Assembly (NCBI RefSeq): GCF_004322755.1
Contig: NZ_CP036401.1
Span: 1,054,001 to 1,118,000, forward strand
Length of the DNA: 64,000 nucleotides
From: Pseudoduganella albidiflava
GTDB lineage: Bacteria; Pseudomonadota; Gammaproteobacteria; Burkholderiales; Burkholderiaceae_D
Direction of reading: 5' to 3'
The translations under genes were made by a program, and so were the position numbers. Shown in pieces: positions 1-7,643 of the stretch (its first letter is position 1; each line of letters starts with the position of its first letter). A model generated the notes under the pieces. That model was not told the DNA's origin, searched no databases, and saw nothing but the letters and a program-made list of their open reading frames with translations.

Positions 1-831
1 ACCTCGCTGCCGGCCTTCGCGCAGCCGGGCCAGCAGCTCGACGTGACCGTCTCGTCGCTGGGCAATGCGCGCAGCCTGCGCGGCGGCACCTTGCTGATGA
101 CGCCGCTGAAAGGCGCCGATGGCCAGGTGTACGGCATGGCGCAGGGCAACCTGGTGGTGGGTGGCGTGGGCGCCCAGGCGCCGGGCGGCGGTGCCGCGAC
201 CGTCGTCAACCACCTGTCGGTGGGGCGCATCAGCAATGGCGCCACCGTCGAGCGGGCCGTGCCGACGGCGCTGGGCGAAGGCGGGCAGATCCGCCTGGAA
301 CTGAAGAATGCCGATTTCGCCACCACCAGCCGCGTCGTCACCGCCATCAACAACCGCTTCGGCGCCGGCGTCGCGTATGCGCTGGATGGCCGGGTGATCC
401 GCGTGACGTCGCCGGCCGCCTCCGACCAGCGCGTGGCCTTCATCGGCCAGCTGGAAGAGCTGGATGTGCAGCCGGCCACGCTGGCGGCCAAGGTGATCAT
501 GAATGCGCGCACCGGTTCGGTGGTGATGAACCAGGCGGTCACGCTGCAGGCTTGCGCCATCTCGCACGGCAACTTGCAGGTGTCGGTATCGCCCGATACG
601 CAGGTGAGCCAGCCGGGGCCGCTGTCCGGCGGACAGACCGCCGTCACGGAGCCGGGCGCCGTCGACATCCAGCAGGCACCGGGCAAGGTGCTGCAGCTGC
701 AGGCCGGCGCCCAGCTGGCCGACGTGGTGAAGGCGTTGAACGCGATCGGCGCTTCGCCCCAGGACCTGCTGGCGATCCTGCAGGCCATGAAGGCATCCGG
801 CGCGTTGCGCGCCGAACTTGAGATCATCTGA
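1..831 (+). CDS. flgI: Flagellar P-ring protein FlgI (5' end outside window)
   Basis: The last 276 residues of the P-ring subunit, which polymerises around the flagellar rod in the peptidoglycan layer. The frame is open from base 1, so the start lies upstream. The opening residues (PGQQLDVTVSSLGNARSLRG) and the following GGTLLMTPLKGADGQVYGMA segment are the well conserved FlgI core, and the C-terminus (ADVVKALNAIGASPQDLLAI) is the usual FlgI tail. The secretion signal is not visible. It is followed after 11 bp by flgJ on the same strand, the normal flg operon order. Identification is firm; only the N-terminus is missing. Confidence 0.96.
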   Translation, partial: TSLPAFAQPGQQLDVTVSSLGNARSLRGGTLLMTPLKGADGQVYGMAQGNLVVGGVGAQAPGGGAATVVNHLSVGRISNGATVERAVPTALGEGGQIRLELKNADFATTSRVVTAINNRFGAGVAYALDGRVIRVTSPAASDQRVAFIGQLEELDVQPATLAAKVIMNARTGSVVMNQAVTLQACAISHGNLQVSVSPDTQVSQPGPLSGGQTAVTEPGAVDIQQAPGKVLQLQAGAQLADVVKALNAIGASPQDLLAILQAMKASGALRAELEII

Positions 832-842
832 CCGGAGGCCCC

Positions 843-1775
843 ATGATTCGCCAGACCAGCACGCCGGCCGACCTTTCGTCCAATTTGGCGCTCGACTCCA
901 AGGGCCTGTCGGAACTGCGCCAGGGCGCGAAAGCGGGCTCGCCCGAGGCATTGAAAGGGGCGGCCACGCAGTTCGAAGCCATGTTCGTCAACATGATGTT
1001 GAAGAGCATGCGCGACGCCACGCCGCAGGAAGGCTTGCTGGACAACTCGCAGTCCAAGATGTTCACCACCATGCTGGACCAGCAGACCAGCCAGAATATC
1101 GCCAAGAAAGGTGTCGGGCTGGCCGACGTGCTGATGCGGCAATTGTCGAAGACCGCCGGCTTGAGCGGCATGGAAAATGCTGGCGATTCCGCCATTCCCG
1201 AAGGGGGCTTCACGAAATCGATGCTGGACGCGGCGAAACTGCAGCGCTCCATCGATGCGGCCGGCGGGAATAAACTGGACACGGCGAGCACTTCCGTGGC
1301 GCCCAGCAAGTCCCGCCATGCGCATGTGCGCGCCTTTGCCGACAAGCTGGCCGGCCATGCCGAGGAAGCCAGCCGCGCCACCGGCATCCCGGCCAAGTTC
1401 ATGCTGGGCCAGGCCGCGCTGGAGAGCGGCTGGGGCAAGCGGGAGATCAAGGGGGCCAACGGTGCCAGCAGCCACAACCTGTTCGGCATCAAGGCCGGCA
1501 GCGACTGGAAGGGCAAGACGGTGGACGTGGCCACCACCGAGTACGTCAACGGCCGGGCGCAGCGCAAGATCGAGCGTTTCCGTGCCTACGACAGCTATGC
1601 CGACAGTTTCAAGGATTATGCAAGGCTCATCACGGACAACCCGCGCTATGAAAAAGTGCTGGCCAGCGCCGGCGATGCGGCCGCGTTCGCCCGCAACCTG
1701 CAAAAGGCCGGTTATGCGACCGACCCCAATTACGCGACGAAACTGGCCGCCGTCATCAACAAGACCCTGGTGTGA
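843..1775 (+). CDS. flgJ: Flagellum-specific peptidoglycan hydrolase / rod cap FlgJ
   Basis: A 310-residue two-domain FlgJ. Residues about 30-105 form the rod-capping domain (motif FEAMFVNMMLKSMRDAT), and residues about 160-305 form a glucosaminidase-type hydrolase domain with the expected catalytic glutamate in AALESGWGKRE (Glu194). Family knowledge: the N-domain caps the growing rod and the C-domain opens a hole in peptidoglycan in the periplasm. The ATG at 843 is preceded by a clear GGAGG ribosome site at 833-837. It directly follows flgI and is probably cotranscribed. The two domains are joined by a roughly 40-residue low-complexity linker. Confidence 0.97.
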   Translation: MIRQTSTPADLSSNLALDSKGLSELRQGAKAGSPEALKGAATQFEAMFVNMMLKSMRDATPQEGLLDNSQSKMFTTMLDQQTSQNIAKKGVGLADVLMRQLSKTAGLSGMENAGDSAIPEGGFTKSMLDAAKLQRSIDAAGGNKLDTASTSVAPSKSRHAHVRAFADKLAGHAEEASRATGIPAKFMLGQAALESGWGKREIKGANGASSHNLFGIKAGSDWKGKTVDVATTEYVNGRAQRKIERFRAYDSYADSFKDYARLITDNPRYEKVLASAGDAAAFARNLQKAGYATDPNYATKLAAVINKTLV

Positions 1776-1783
1776 GCGCCCGC

Positions 1784-1842
1784 GTAATGCATGGGCGTAA
1801 TGCATGGGCTTAATGCATGTGCTCAATGCATGGGCTTAATGT
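1784..1842. repeat. 13-bp tandem repeat upstream of flgK
   Basis: Four full units plus a partial one of a 13-bp sequence (consensus KYAATGCATGGGC, each with the palindrome ATGCAT) lie between flgJ and flgK at 1784-1796, 1797-1809, 1810-1822 and 1823-1835, with a degenerate copy from 1836. They sit about 30 bp upstream of the flgK promoter. No function is evident; slippage or a regulator binding array are both possible. Confidence 0.85.
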
Positions 1843-1872
1843 ACGAATCCTGCACGTTAGCTTTGCGGCAAC

Positions 1873-1899
1873 TCAAGTTCCGCCGGCTTTTGTCGTAAA
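1873..1899 (+). promoter_or_regulatory. Sigma-28 (FliA) type promoter of flgKL
   Basis: TCAAGTTC (1873-1880), an 11-bp spacer, then GTCGTAAA (1892-1899). This fits the FliA pattern TAAAGTTT-N11-GCCGATAA with the exact spacing, and ends 27 bp before the flgK start. The same layout recurs upstream of fliD and the three flagellins in this window, which supports the call. Confidence 0.75.
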
Positions 1900-1926
1900 C
1901 TGGGCATAACTGGAAAGAGTCACAGC

Positions 1927-3807
1927 ATGAGCAATCTACTCAGCATCGGCAGGACCGGCTTGCTGGCGGCGCAGACCGGCATCGCCACCACCGGCCACAA
2001 CATCACGAACTCGAGCGTCCCGGGCTATACGCGCCAGGGCATCGTGCAGTCGACGCTGCCGCCGCTGAACCAGGGTGTGGGCTATGTGGGCACCGGCACC
2101 CAGGTCGCGCAGATCAAGCGCTACTACGACGATTTCCTGAACAAGCAGGTGATGAACGCGCAGTCGACGCAGGGTTCGGTCGATGCGTACCTGACCCAGA
2201 TGACCCAGATCGACAACATGCTGTCCGACGCGTCGATCGGGCTGTCGCCGGCGTTGCAGGATTTTTTCCGCGGTGTCCAGACGGCCAATTCCAATCCTTC
2301 CCTGCAATCGTCGCGCACATCGATGCTGTCTTCGGCTGAAACGCTGGCGGCGCGCTTCCATGAAGTGTCCGGCCGGCTGCAGGAATTGCAGGAGGGCGTC
2401 AATACCGACATCACGAACACGGTCAACGGCATCAATTCGTACGCCGCGCAGATCGCCAACCTGAACAACCAGATCGCCACGCTGACGACTGATCCGCTGA
2501 ACCCGCCGAACGACTTGCTGGACCAGCGCGACCAGCTGGTGCGCGAACTGAACCAGCAGGTCAAGGTCACCGTGCTGCCATCGGACAACAACATGCTGAA
2601 CATCACGTTCGGCTCCGGCCAGCCGCTGGTGGTGGGTACCAGCCACCTGGAGATGCGTGCCGTGCTGTCGCCGACCGATCCCGGCCGGCTTGTCGTGTCC
2701 TATCCGTCGACCGGCCGCAGCACGATCATCGGCGACGATACCTTTGCCGGCGGGGCGCTGGGCGGCTTGATGGACTTCCGCCGCGAGTCGCTGGACCGCG
2801 TGCAGAACCAGATCGGCCAGGTGGCCGCCGGCCTGACGCAGGCGTTCAACGAACAGCACCGGCTGGGCCAGGACCTGAACGGCGACCTGGGCGGCGACTT
2901 CTTCACGCCCCTGAAGGGCTATGTCGGCTACGATGCGGGCAACTCGCCGCTGAGCACGCTGGAAGTGGATGCGACGATCACCGATGCCAGGGCGCTGACC
3001 GGCCTCGACTACGAGCTCAACTTCGACGGCGATCCGCCGGCCTACTCGATCACGCGCTCCGATGGCCAGGTGTTCACCGACCTGTCCGTTCCGATCGATG
3101 GCGTGACGTACACGCTGACGGGCGATCCGCAGGCGGGCGACCGGGTGCAGGTGCGCCCCACGTACACGGCCGCCGCCGACTTCGACGTGGCGATCACCGA
3201 CTACCGCAAGATCGCGCTGGCGGCACCGGTCACCACGTCCGTCCCGACCACCAACTCCGGCAATGGCACCATCAGCCCCGGCGTGGTCAACGAAGACTAT
3301 ATCGGCAACCAGCTGGCGGCACCGGTGACGCTGACGTTCACGGGCGGCGAGATCACCGGCTTCCCGGATGGCAGCACGGTACCCTATGAAGAGGGCACCA
3401 CCCTCAGCTTCGGCGGCATCTCGTTTTCCATTTCCGGCACGCCGGCCGAGGGGGACACCTTCATCGTCGGGCCGAACACGAGCGGTGTCGGCGATGCCCG
3501 CAACGGCGTGCTGCTGGCCGGCCTGCAGACGTCGAACATCCTGAACAATGGCACGTCGACGTTCCAGGGGGCGTATGCCGCCACCGTCAATTTCGTCGGC
3601 AACAAGACGCGTGAACTGCAGGTGGGTAGCGCCGCCGCCGACACCACGGTCGACCAGGCGATCGCCGCGCAGCAGAGCGTATCCGGGGTCAACCTGGACG
3701 AGGAAGCGGCCAACCTGCTGCGCTACCAGCAGGCTTACCAGGCCGCCGGCAAGGTCATGCAGGTGGCCGGCACGTTGTTCGACACCCTGCTGTCGATCGG
3801 ACAGTAA
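1927..3807 (+). CDS. flgK: Flagellar hook-associated protein 1 FlgK
   Basis: The first hook-filament junction protein, 626 residues. The N-terminus MSNLLSIGRTGLLAAQTGIA followed by GHNITNSSVPGYTRQ is the conserved rod/hook family D0 domain. The C-terminus (DEEAANLLRYQQAYQAAGKVMQVAGTLFDTLL) is the matching D0 helix found in FlgE/FlgK. The middle is a variable, beta-rich surface region. It is exported through the flagellar type III apparatus without a cleaved signal. It starts 28 bp after a sigma-28 type promoter and is followed by flgL after 14 bp, so flgKL probably form a late transcription unit separate from flgIJ. Confidence 0.97.
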   Translation: MSNLLSIGRTGLLAAQTGIATTGHNITNSSVPGYTRQGIVQSTLPPLNQGVGYVGTGTQVAQIKRYYDDFLNKQVMNAQSTQGSVDAYLTQMTQIDNMLSDASIGLSPALQDFFRGVQTANSNPSLQSSRTSMLSSAETLAARFHEVSGRLQELQEGVNTDITNTVNGINSYAAQIANLNNQIATLTTDPLNPPNDLLDQRDQLVRELNQQVKVTVLPSDNNMLNITFGSGQPLVVGTSHLEMRAVLSPTDPGRLVVSYPSTGRSTIIGDDTFAGGALGGLMDFRRESLDRVQNQIGQVAAGLTQAFNEQHRLGQDLNGDLGGDFFTPLKGYVGYDAGNSPLSTLEVDATITDARALTGLDYELNFDGDPPAYSITRSDGQVFTDLSVPIDGVTYTLTGDPQAGDRVQVRPTYTAAADFDVAITDYRKIALAAPVTTSVPTTNSGNGTISPGVVNEDYIGNQLAAPVTLTFTGGEITGFPDGSTVPYEEGTTLSFGGISFSISGTPAEGDTFIVGPNTSGVGDARNGVLLAGLQTSNILNNGTSTFQGAYAATVNFVGNKTRELQVGSAAADTTVDQAIAAQQSVSGVNLDEEAANLLRYQQAYQAAGKVMQVAGTLFDTLLSIGQ

Positions 3808-3821
3808 TTTCGAGGTTGATC

Positions 3822-5060
3822 ATGGCTATCCGTATCAGTACCCAGACGATGTATGACCGCAACGTATCGCAATTGGCGAACTTGCAGGGCAATATGCTGC
3901 GCACGCAGATGCAGCTGTCCACCGACCGCCGCGTGCTGACGCCGGCGGACGATCCGGTGGCATCGGCGCGCGCGCTGGAAGTGACCCAGGCGCAGCAGCT
4001 CAACGACCAATATGAACTGAACCGGCAGAACGCCAACGCTTCGCTGACGCAGGTCGGCACGGCGATGGAAACGGTGAGCGATATCATGGAAGCGGCGCTT
4101 GCGTCGGTTGTCCAGGCCGGTAATCCCGGGCTGAGCCAGTCGGACCGCGACGCCATCGCGGTGGAACTGGAAGGCCAGTTGAACGACCTGCTGGGCCAGG
4201 CCAACACGGCGGATGGCACCGGCGGCTACCTGTTTTCCGGCTTCAAGACGAATACGCAGCCCTTCGCATTGACGTCCACCGGCGCCACGTATTTCGGCGA
4301 CCAGGGCCAGCGCGAACTGCAGGTGGGCTCCGGTCGGCAGATGGCGATCAGCGCATCCGGCAGCCAGATCTTCGAACAGAACATCACCGGGAATGGCACC
4401 TTCCAGACCCAGGCCGATCCGGGCAACGCGGCCCGTGGCGGCACCGGCATCATTTCTCCGGGCAGCGTGGTCGATGCCAGCGCTCTGACTGGCGCCAACT
4501 ACTCGATCAATTTCACCAAGGATGCGACGACCGGGCTGGTGCAGTACTCCGTCACCAACACCACGGACGGCACCGAAGCCGTGCCGGCCACCGACTTCAA
4601 GGCGGGCGAGCCGATCACGTTCGACGGCATCACCTTCGATATCGCCGGCGCGCCGGCCGATGGCGACATCTTCACGATCGAGCCCAGCAAGAACCAGTCC
4701 GTCTTCACGACGATGCGCGACGTGATCACGGCCCTGCGCAACGCCGGCACGGGCCCGACCGCGGGTGCGCAACTGACGAATGCGCTGAACACGGCCAACC
4801 AGAACCTGCAGAACGCGCAGGACAATGCCCTGTCCGTGACTGCATCGGTGGGCGCGCGCCAGAACGAACTGGATTCGCTCGACGACTCCGGCTCGGCCAT
4901 GGACATCCAGTACATCGACCAGATCACCAACCTGGTCGGCCTGACCGCGCGCGGCCAGATCGAAGCCGTCTCGCTGTTCCAGCAGCAAACCACCAGCCTG
5001 ACCGCCGCCCAGCAAACCTTCCGCGCCGCCACGCAGCTCTCGTTGTTCAACTACATCTGA
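3822..5060 (+). CDS. flgL: Flagellar hook-associated protein 3 FlgL
   Basis: A 412-residue second hook-filament junction protein. The N-terminus MAIRISTQTMYDRNVSQLANL and the segment LTPADDPVASARALEVTQAQ are typical of FlgL; the C-terminus ends in the flagellin-like D0 helix (LTAAQQTFRAATQLSLFNYI). ATG 3822 is preferred over the in-frame TTG at 3816 because a CGAGG ribosome site lies 6 bp upstream of it. A central FlgL/FlgK-type beta domain shares the phrase ADGDIFTIEPSKNQSVF with the corresponding region of FlgK (EGDTFIVGPNTSG). It is the last gene of the + strand flagellar block; REP repeats begin 8 bp after its stop. Confidence 0.96.
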   Translation: MAIRISTQTMYDRNVSQLANLQGNMLRTQMQLSTDRRVLTPADDPVASARALEVTQAQQLNDQYELNRQNANASLTQVGTAMETVSDIMEAALASVVQAGNPGLSQSDRDAIAVELEGQLNDLLGQANTADGTGGYLFSGFKTNTQPFALTSTGATYFGDQGQRELQVGSGRQMAISASGSQIFEQNITGNGTFQTQADPGNAARGGTGIISPGSVVDASALTGANYSINFTKDATTGLVQYSVTNTTDGTEAVPATDFKAGEPITFDGITFDIAGAPADGDIFTIEPSKNQSVFTTMRDVITALRNAGTGPTAGAQLTNALNTANQNLQNAQDNALSVTASVGARQNELDSLDDSGSAMDIQYIDQITNLVGLTARGQIEAVSLFQQQTTSLTAAQQTFRAATQLSLFNYI

Positions 5061-5067
5061 CCGCCCA

Positions 5068-5204
5068 AAAACCGGGGACAGGCTCCGATTGTTTTCGAAA
5101 CCGGGGACAGGCTCCGATTGTTTTCCGAAACCGGTAACGAAACCGGTGACAGGCTCCGATTATGTTTGAAAGGTTTCCTTAATCGGAGCCTGTCACTGGT
5201 TTTT
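5068..5204. repeat. REP-like repeat cluster, type R1, left of RAYT
   Basis: Three direct copies of AACCGGKGACAGGCTCCGATT (at about 5069-5090, 5098-5119 and 5140-5161) and one inverted copy (5181-5204). The last direct and the inverted copy form a long near-perfect inverted repeat with a loop of about 19 nt, like a bacterial interspersed mosaic element. The same unit recurs on the other side of the RAYT gene. The inverted copy supplies the RAYT stop codon. Confidence 0.9.
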
Positions 5205-5849
5205 TTTCTTCGGGCGGCCCGGCCGTCCGGCCATGTGCTCAAGGGGCAGTTCCTCCTGCAAGCCGCTACGAATTTGCGTGAGTTCTGCTTCCGTGAGCTC
5301 TGTTGCGAACAGCTTTCGATAGCTTTCCTTGCGTTGCCCTTCGCTGGTGCCCAGTCGTCCATACAGCTCATGCGGGCTCAGGAGTGAGTGGGTGTCGCCG
5401 AGCCCGGCATTTTCCCGATAACTCGACCATCGATACTGGTCCTGCCGGACCACTAGGCCGGCACGGACTGGATTGAGTTCGATGTACCGCTGGCATATGA
5501 ACAGATACCGTTCCGTCGGCACCAGGCACGACCAATAGCGGCCCTCCCATGTGGAGCCGCTTTTCCCCAGGCGTTTGTTGAGATACGAGCTGTACTGCTG
5601 GCTCAGCTTGCACATCAGCCTCGACGGTCCGGACACGTCGTCGAACGACGTCAGGATGTGCACGTGATTGGTCATCAACACATAGGCATGGATCGCACAG
5701 CCGGCTGTAGTTGCGTGCACGCGCAATTTGTCCAGGTACACCAGATAGTCGGAGAAGCTGTGGAAGCACGGCTGCCGGTTATGGCCGCGTTGAACGATAT
5801 GAAGCGGAACTCCGGGCAAAACGAGTCGGGCGCGACGGGGCATGGTCAT
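5193..5849 (-). CDS. REP-associated tyrosine transposase (RAYT, Y1/HUH family), copy 1
   Basis: A 218-residue Y1_Tnp/IS200-like protein. The metal-binding HUH motif is seen as NHVHIL (His62, His64). The probable nucleophile is Tyr89, by alignment with Tyr87 of the second RAYT at 36.8 kb; both lie 12 residues before a shared WEGRY. Conserved RAYT phrases NPVRAGL and YRWSSY are present. The chosen start (MTMPRRARLVLPG) is the usual family start; the longer open frame upstream reads through repeat DNA. The C-terminus is basic (GRPGRPKKKNQ), and its last codons and TGA lie inside an R1 repeat. Family knowledge: RAYTs are domesticated single-strand transposases that move or maintain REP palindromes. 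Repeats flank it on both sides. Confidence 0.9.
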   Translation of the reverse strand: MTMPRRARLVLPGVPLHIVQRGHNRQPCFHSFSDYLVYLDKLRVHATTAGCAIHAYVLMTNHVHILTSFDDVSGPSRLMCKLSQQYSSYLNKRLGKSGSTWEGRYWSCLVPTERYLFICQRYIELNPVRAGLVVRQDQYRWSSYRENAGLGDTHSLLSPHELYGRLGTSEGQRKESYRKLFATELTEAELTQIRSGLQEELPLEHMAGRPGRPKKKNQ

Positions 5850-5984
5850 CTCCAATGGATGGGATCGCCAATGGTGATGGCCTGGAGCGGCGGCGCCCCT
5901 GTGCCATCGCAAACGCGGCCGTTTCGAGGGGGGGCAGAGGCAACGAAATTCGCACCCGAAACCGTTCCAGAATCGGATCCAGAG

Positions 5985-6099
5985 AAATCGGAGCCTGTCA
6001 CGGGTTTTGGAATAGAAATCGGAGCCTGTCACGGGTTTTGGAATCGAAACCGGATCGAAACCCGAGCCTGTCAGCGGTTTCGATCGAAATCGGAGCCTG
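5985..6099. repeat. REP-like repeat cluster, type R1, right of RAYT, cut by IS
   Basis: Three copies of ATCGGAGCCTGTCACSGGTT, all in inverted orientation relative to the copies at 5069-5161 (about 5986-6008, 6017-6039, and a degenerate one at 6058-6080), then the first half of a fourth (6088-6099, ending GGAGCCTG). The second half of that copy resumes at 7548 after the insertion sequence. Confidence 0.88.
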
Positions 6100-6133
6100 T
6101 GAAGTGACCCCAGGAAGTTGGACGGTTTGTTAG

Positions 6134-6943
6134 CTATGCTACTTGGAGCTGAGTTCTGTACTGCACAGGACTCAGCCCGTTCAACCTAAGCTTGATGCGC
6201 TTGTGATTGTAGTAGCGGATGTACTTCACCAGGCCTTTCTTCAGCTCCTCGATACTGGCAAATTTCTGCAGATGGAAGTACTCAGTCTTGAGTACGGCGA
6301 AGAAGCTCTCCATGGCAGCGTTATCGAGGCAATTTCCTTTGCGAGACATGCTCTGCACGACATTTTTATCCTCCAGCGCCTTCCGGTAAGCGGGCTTCCG
6401 ATAGTGCCATCCCTGGTCTGAGTGAAGGATTGGCTTGTCGTCTTTGCCGAGCTTTCGCAGGGCTTTTTTAACCATGTTGGTAACCAAGCTCAGCACTGGC
6501 CGGGTGTTCGTCTCGAAGGCGATGATCTCGCCGTTGCACAGATCCATCACCGGCGAGAGATACAGTTTTTTGCCAGCGACATTGAACTCCGTGACATCAG
6601 TTACCCACTTCTCGTGCATGGCCGCAGCTTCAAAATCGCGGTCCAAGAGGTTATCTGCAGCTTCGCCCACTTCGCCTTTGTAAGAACGATACTTCTTCGG
6701 CCGCACCAGCGATTTCAAGCCGAGCTCGCTCATCAAACGCTGTACACGTTTGTGGTTAACCTTATGCCCGTCCTTGCGGATCTCAGCGGCCACACGGCGA
6801 TAGCCATAGCGCCCGTGGTTGCCGTCGAAGACGCCCTGAACACGATTTTTTAAGGCCTCGTCACGATCGCCTAGCTTGGCCACTTGCTGCTGATAGTAGT
6901 AAGTGCTGCGCGCCAGGCCTGCTACTTCCAGCAAGCCATCCAA
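6134..6943 (-). CDS. IS3-family transposase OrfB (DDE integrase domain)
   Basis: Catalytic half of the IS transposase, 269 residues from the first start-like codon (TTG). It has the HTH_21 region (RYGYRRVAAEIRKDG) followed by an rve integrase core with DDE residues in WVTDVTEF, LHSDQGWHY and AMESFFAVLKTEY. It is probably not translated alone: orfA reaches an AAAAAG run at 6979-6984, and a -1 shift there continues in frame as AKVITELRQRFPLDGLLEVA into OrfB, the standard IS150-group fusion. The run has five A residues before G, slightly shorter than the usual A6G, so frameshift efficiency is uncertain. Confidence 0.93.
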   Translation of the reverse strand: MDGLLEVAGLARSTYYYQQQVAKLGDRDEALKNRVQGVFDGNHGRYGYRRVAAEIRKDGHKVNHKRVQRLMSELGLKSLVRPKKYRSYKGEVGEAADNLLDRDFEAAAMHEKWVTDVTEFNVAGKKLYLSPVMDLCNGEIIAFETNTRPVLSLVTNMVKKALRKLGKDDKPILHSDQGWHYRKPAYRKALEDKNVVQSMSRKGNCLDNAAMESFFAVLKTEYFHLQKFASIEELKKGLVKYIRYYNHKRIKLRLNGLSPVQYRTQLQVA

Positions 6944-6969
6944 AGGGAAACGCTGCCTCAGTTCAGTGA

Positions 6970-7503
6970 TTACTTTCGCTTTTTGCGCGCTATCGCACGC
7001 TGCTGCTTCTCTTCCTGAACCAAGGCATCCAGCTTTTTTAGGTAGGCGTTCTCCATCCGCAAGTAGTTCACTTCTTTGAGAAGCTCTTCAAGGGTCTTGG
7101 CCTCTTCATCGAGAGGCGTTTGCGGCGCGGGCGGCTGGGATGTGGGCATTTTCTTCGGTCTCTGGCGCGGTCGGGGACTGAGCGCATCTATACCGCCGCT
7201 ATGATAGCAGCGCTCCCACTGGCCGATGCTGCCGGTGTGGCGCACGTTGAAAATCACGGCCGTCTCGAAACATGACAACTCATGTTTCCACATGTGCTGC
7301 AATATCGACAGCTTGCCCTCAGCGCTGTGCCTATGTTGCTTCTTCTCCAGGCCCCCCACGCCATGAGCGTCGTATAGCCTGACCCACAAATAGACCAGGC
7401 TAGGATCCACGCCCATCTCGTTGCCCAGACGAACGCATCCTAACGGGCCGGCCCGATATCGATCGACCACCTCTTGCTTGAACTGCACACTGTATTTCGC
7501 CAT
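6970..7503 (-). CDS. IS3-family transposase OrfA (HTH DNA-binding protein)
   Basis: A 177-residue helix-turn-helix protein. Two HTH segments are visible (FKQEVVDRYRAGPLGCVRLGNEMGVDPSLVYLWV and the ETAVIFNVRHTGSIGQWER region), followed by a leucine-zipper-like coiled coil (EEAKTLEELLKEVNYLRMENAYLKKLDALV) typical of OrfA. MAKYSVQFKQ at 7503 is taken as the start. Alone it acts as a DNA-binding regulator of transposition; fused to OrfB by frameshift it forms the active transposase. Base composition is visibly more AT-rich than the flagellar genes around it, as expected for a mobile element. Confidence 0.92.
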   Translation of the reverse strand: MAKYSVQFKQEVVDRYRAGPLGCVRLGNEMGVDPSLVYLWVRLYDAHGVGGLEKKQHRHSAEGKLSILQHMWKHELSCFETAVIFNVRHTGSIGQWERCYHSGGIDALSPRPRQRPKKMPTSQPPAPQTPLDEEAKTLEELLKEVNYLRMENAYLKKLDALVQEEKQQRAIARKKRK

Positions 7504-7547
7504 GAAAAACCCCAAAAGTTGGTGTCCAACTTTTAGGGTTCAGTTCA

Positions 7548-7643
7548 CTGTCACCGGTTTTGAAATCGAAAGCGATCGAAATCGGAGCCTGTCACCGGTT
7601 TTTAAGTCGGAGCCTGTCACCGGTTTTGTGCGGTCACCGGTTT
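7548..7643. repeat. REP-like repeat cluster, type R1, right of IS, at fliR end
   Basis: Holds the second half of the IS-interrupted copy (7548-7561), two further copies of TCGGAGCCTGTCACCGGTTT (about 7579-7602 and 7605-7626) and a truncated copy GGTCACCGGTTTT (7632-7643). The truncated copy provides the fliR stop codon on the minus strand. Confidence 0.88.

Larger units (their letters stand above)
6100..7547 (-). mobile_element. Complete IS3-family (IS150-group) insertion sequence
   Basis: A 1448-bp element bounded by imperfect inverted repeats of about 25 bp starting TGAA (left TGAAGTGACCCCAGGAAGTT, right end read inward TGAACTGAACCCTAAAAGTT, both continuing GGAC). Flanking bases are CTG at 6097-6099 and CTG at 7548-7550, a 3-bp target duplication as expected for IS3 elements. 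It carries orfA and orfB on the minus strand with a possible -1 frameshift window. Removing the element and one CTG restores an intact R1 REP copy, so insertion was into a repeat and is probably recent. Both frames are intact, so it may be active. Confidence 0.93.

Noticed and set aside
5069..5204. CRISPR-like array of direct repeats
   Set aside because: Spacing is irregular (7-20 bp), one copy is inverted, spacers are not unique 30-mers and no cas genes are near; these are REP elements.
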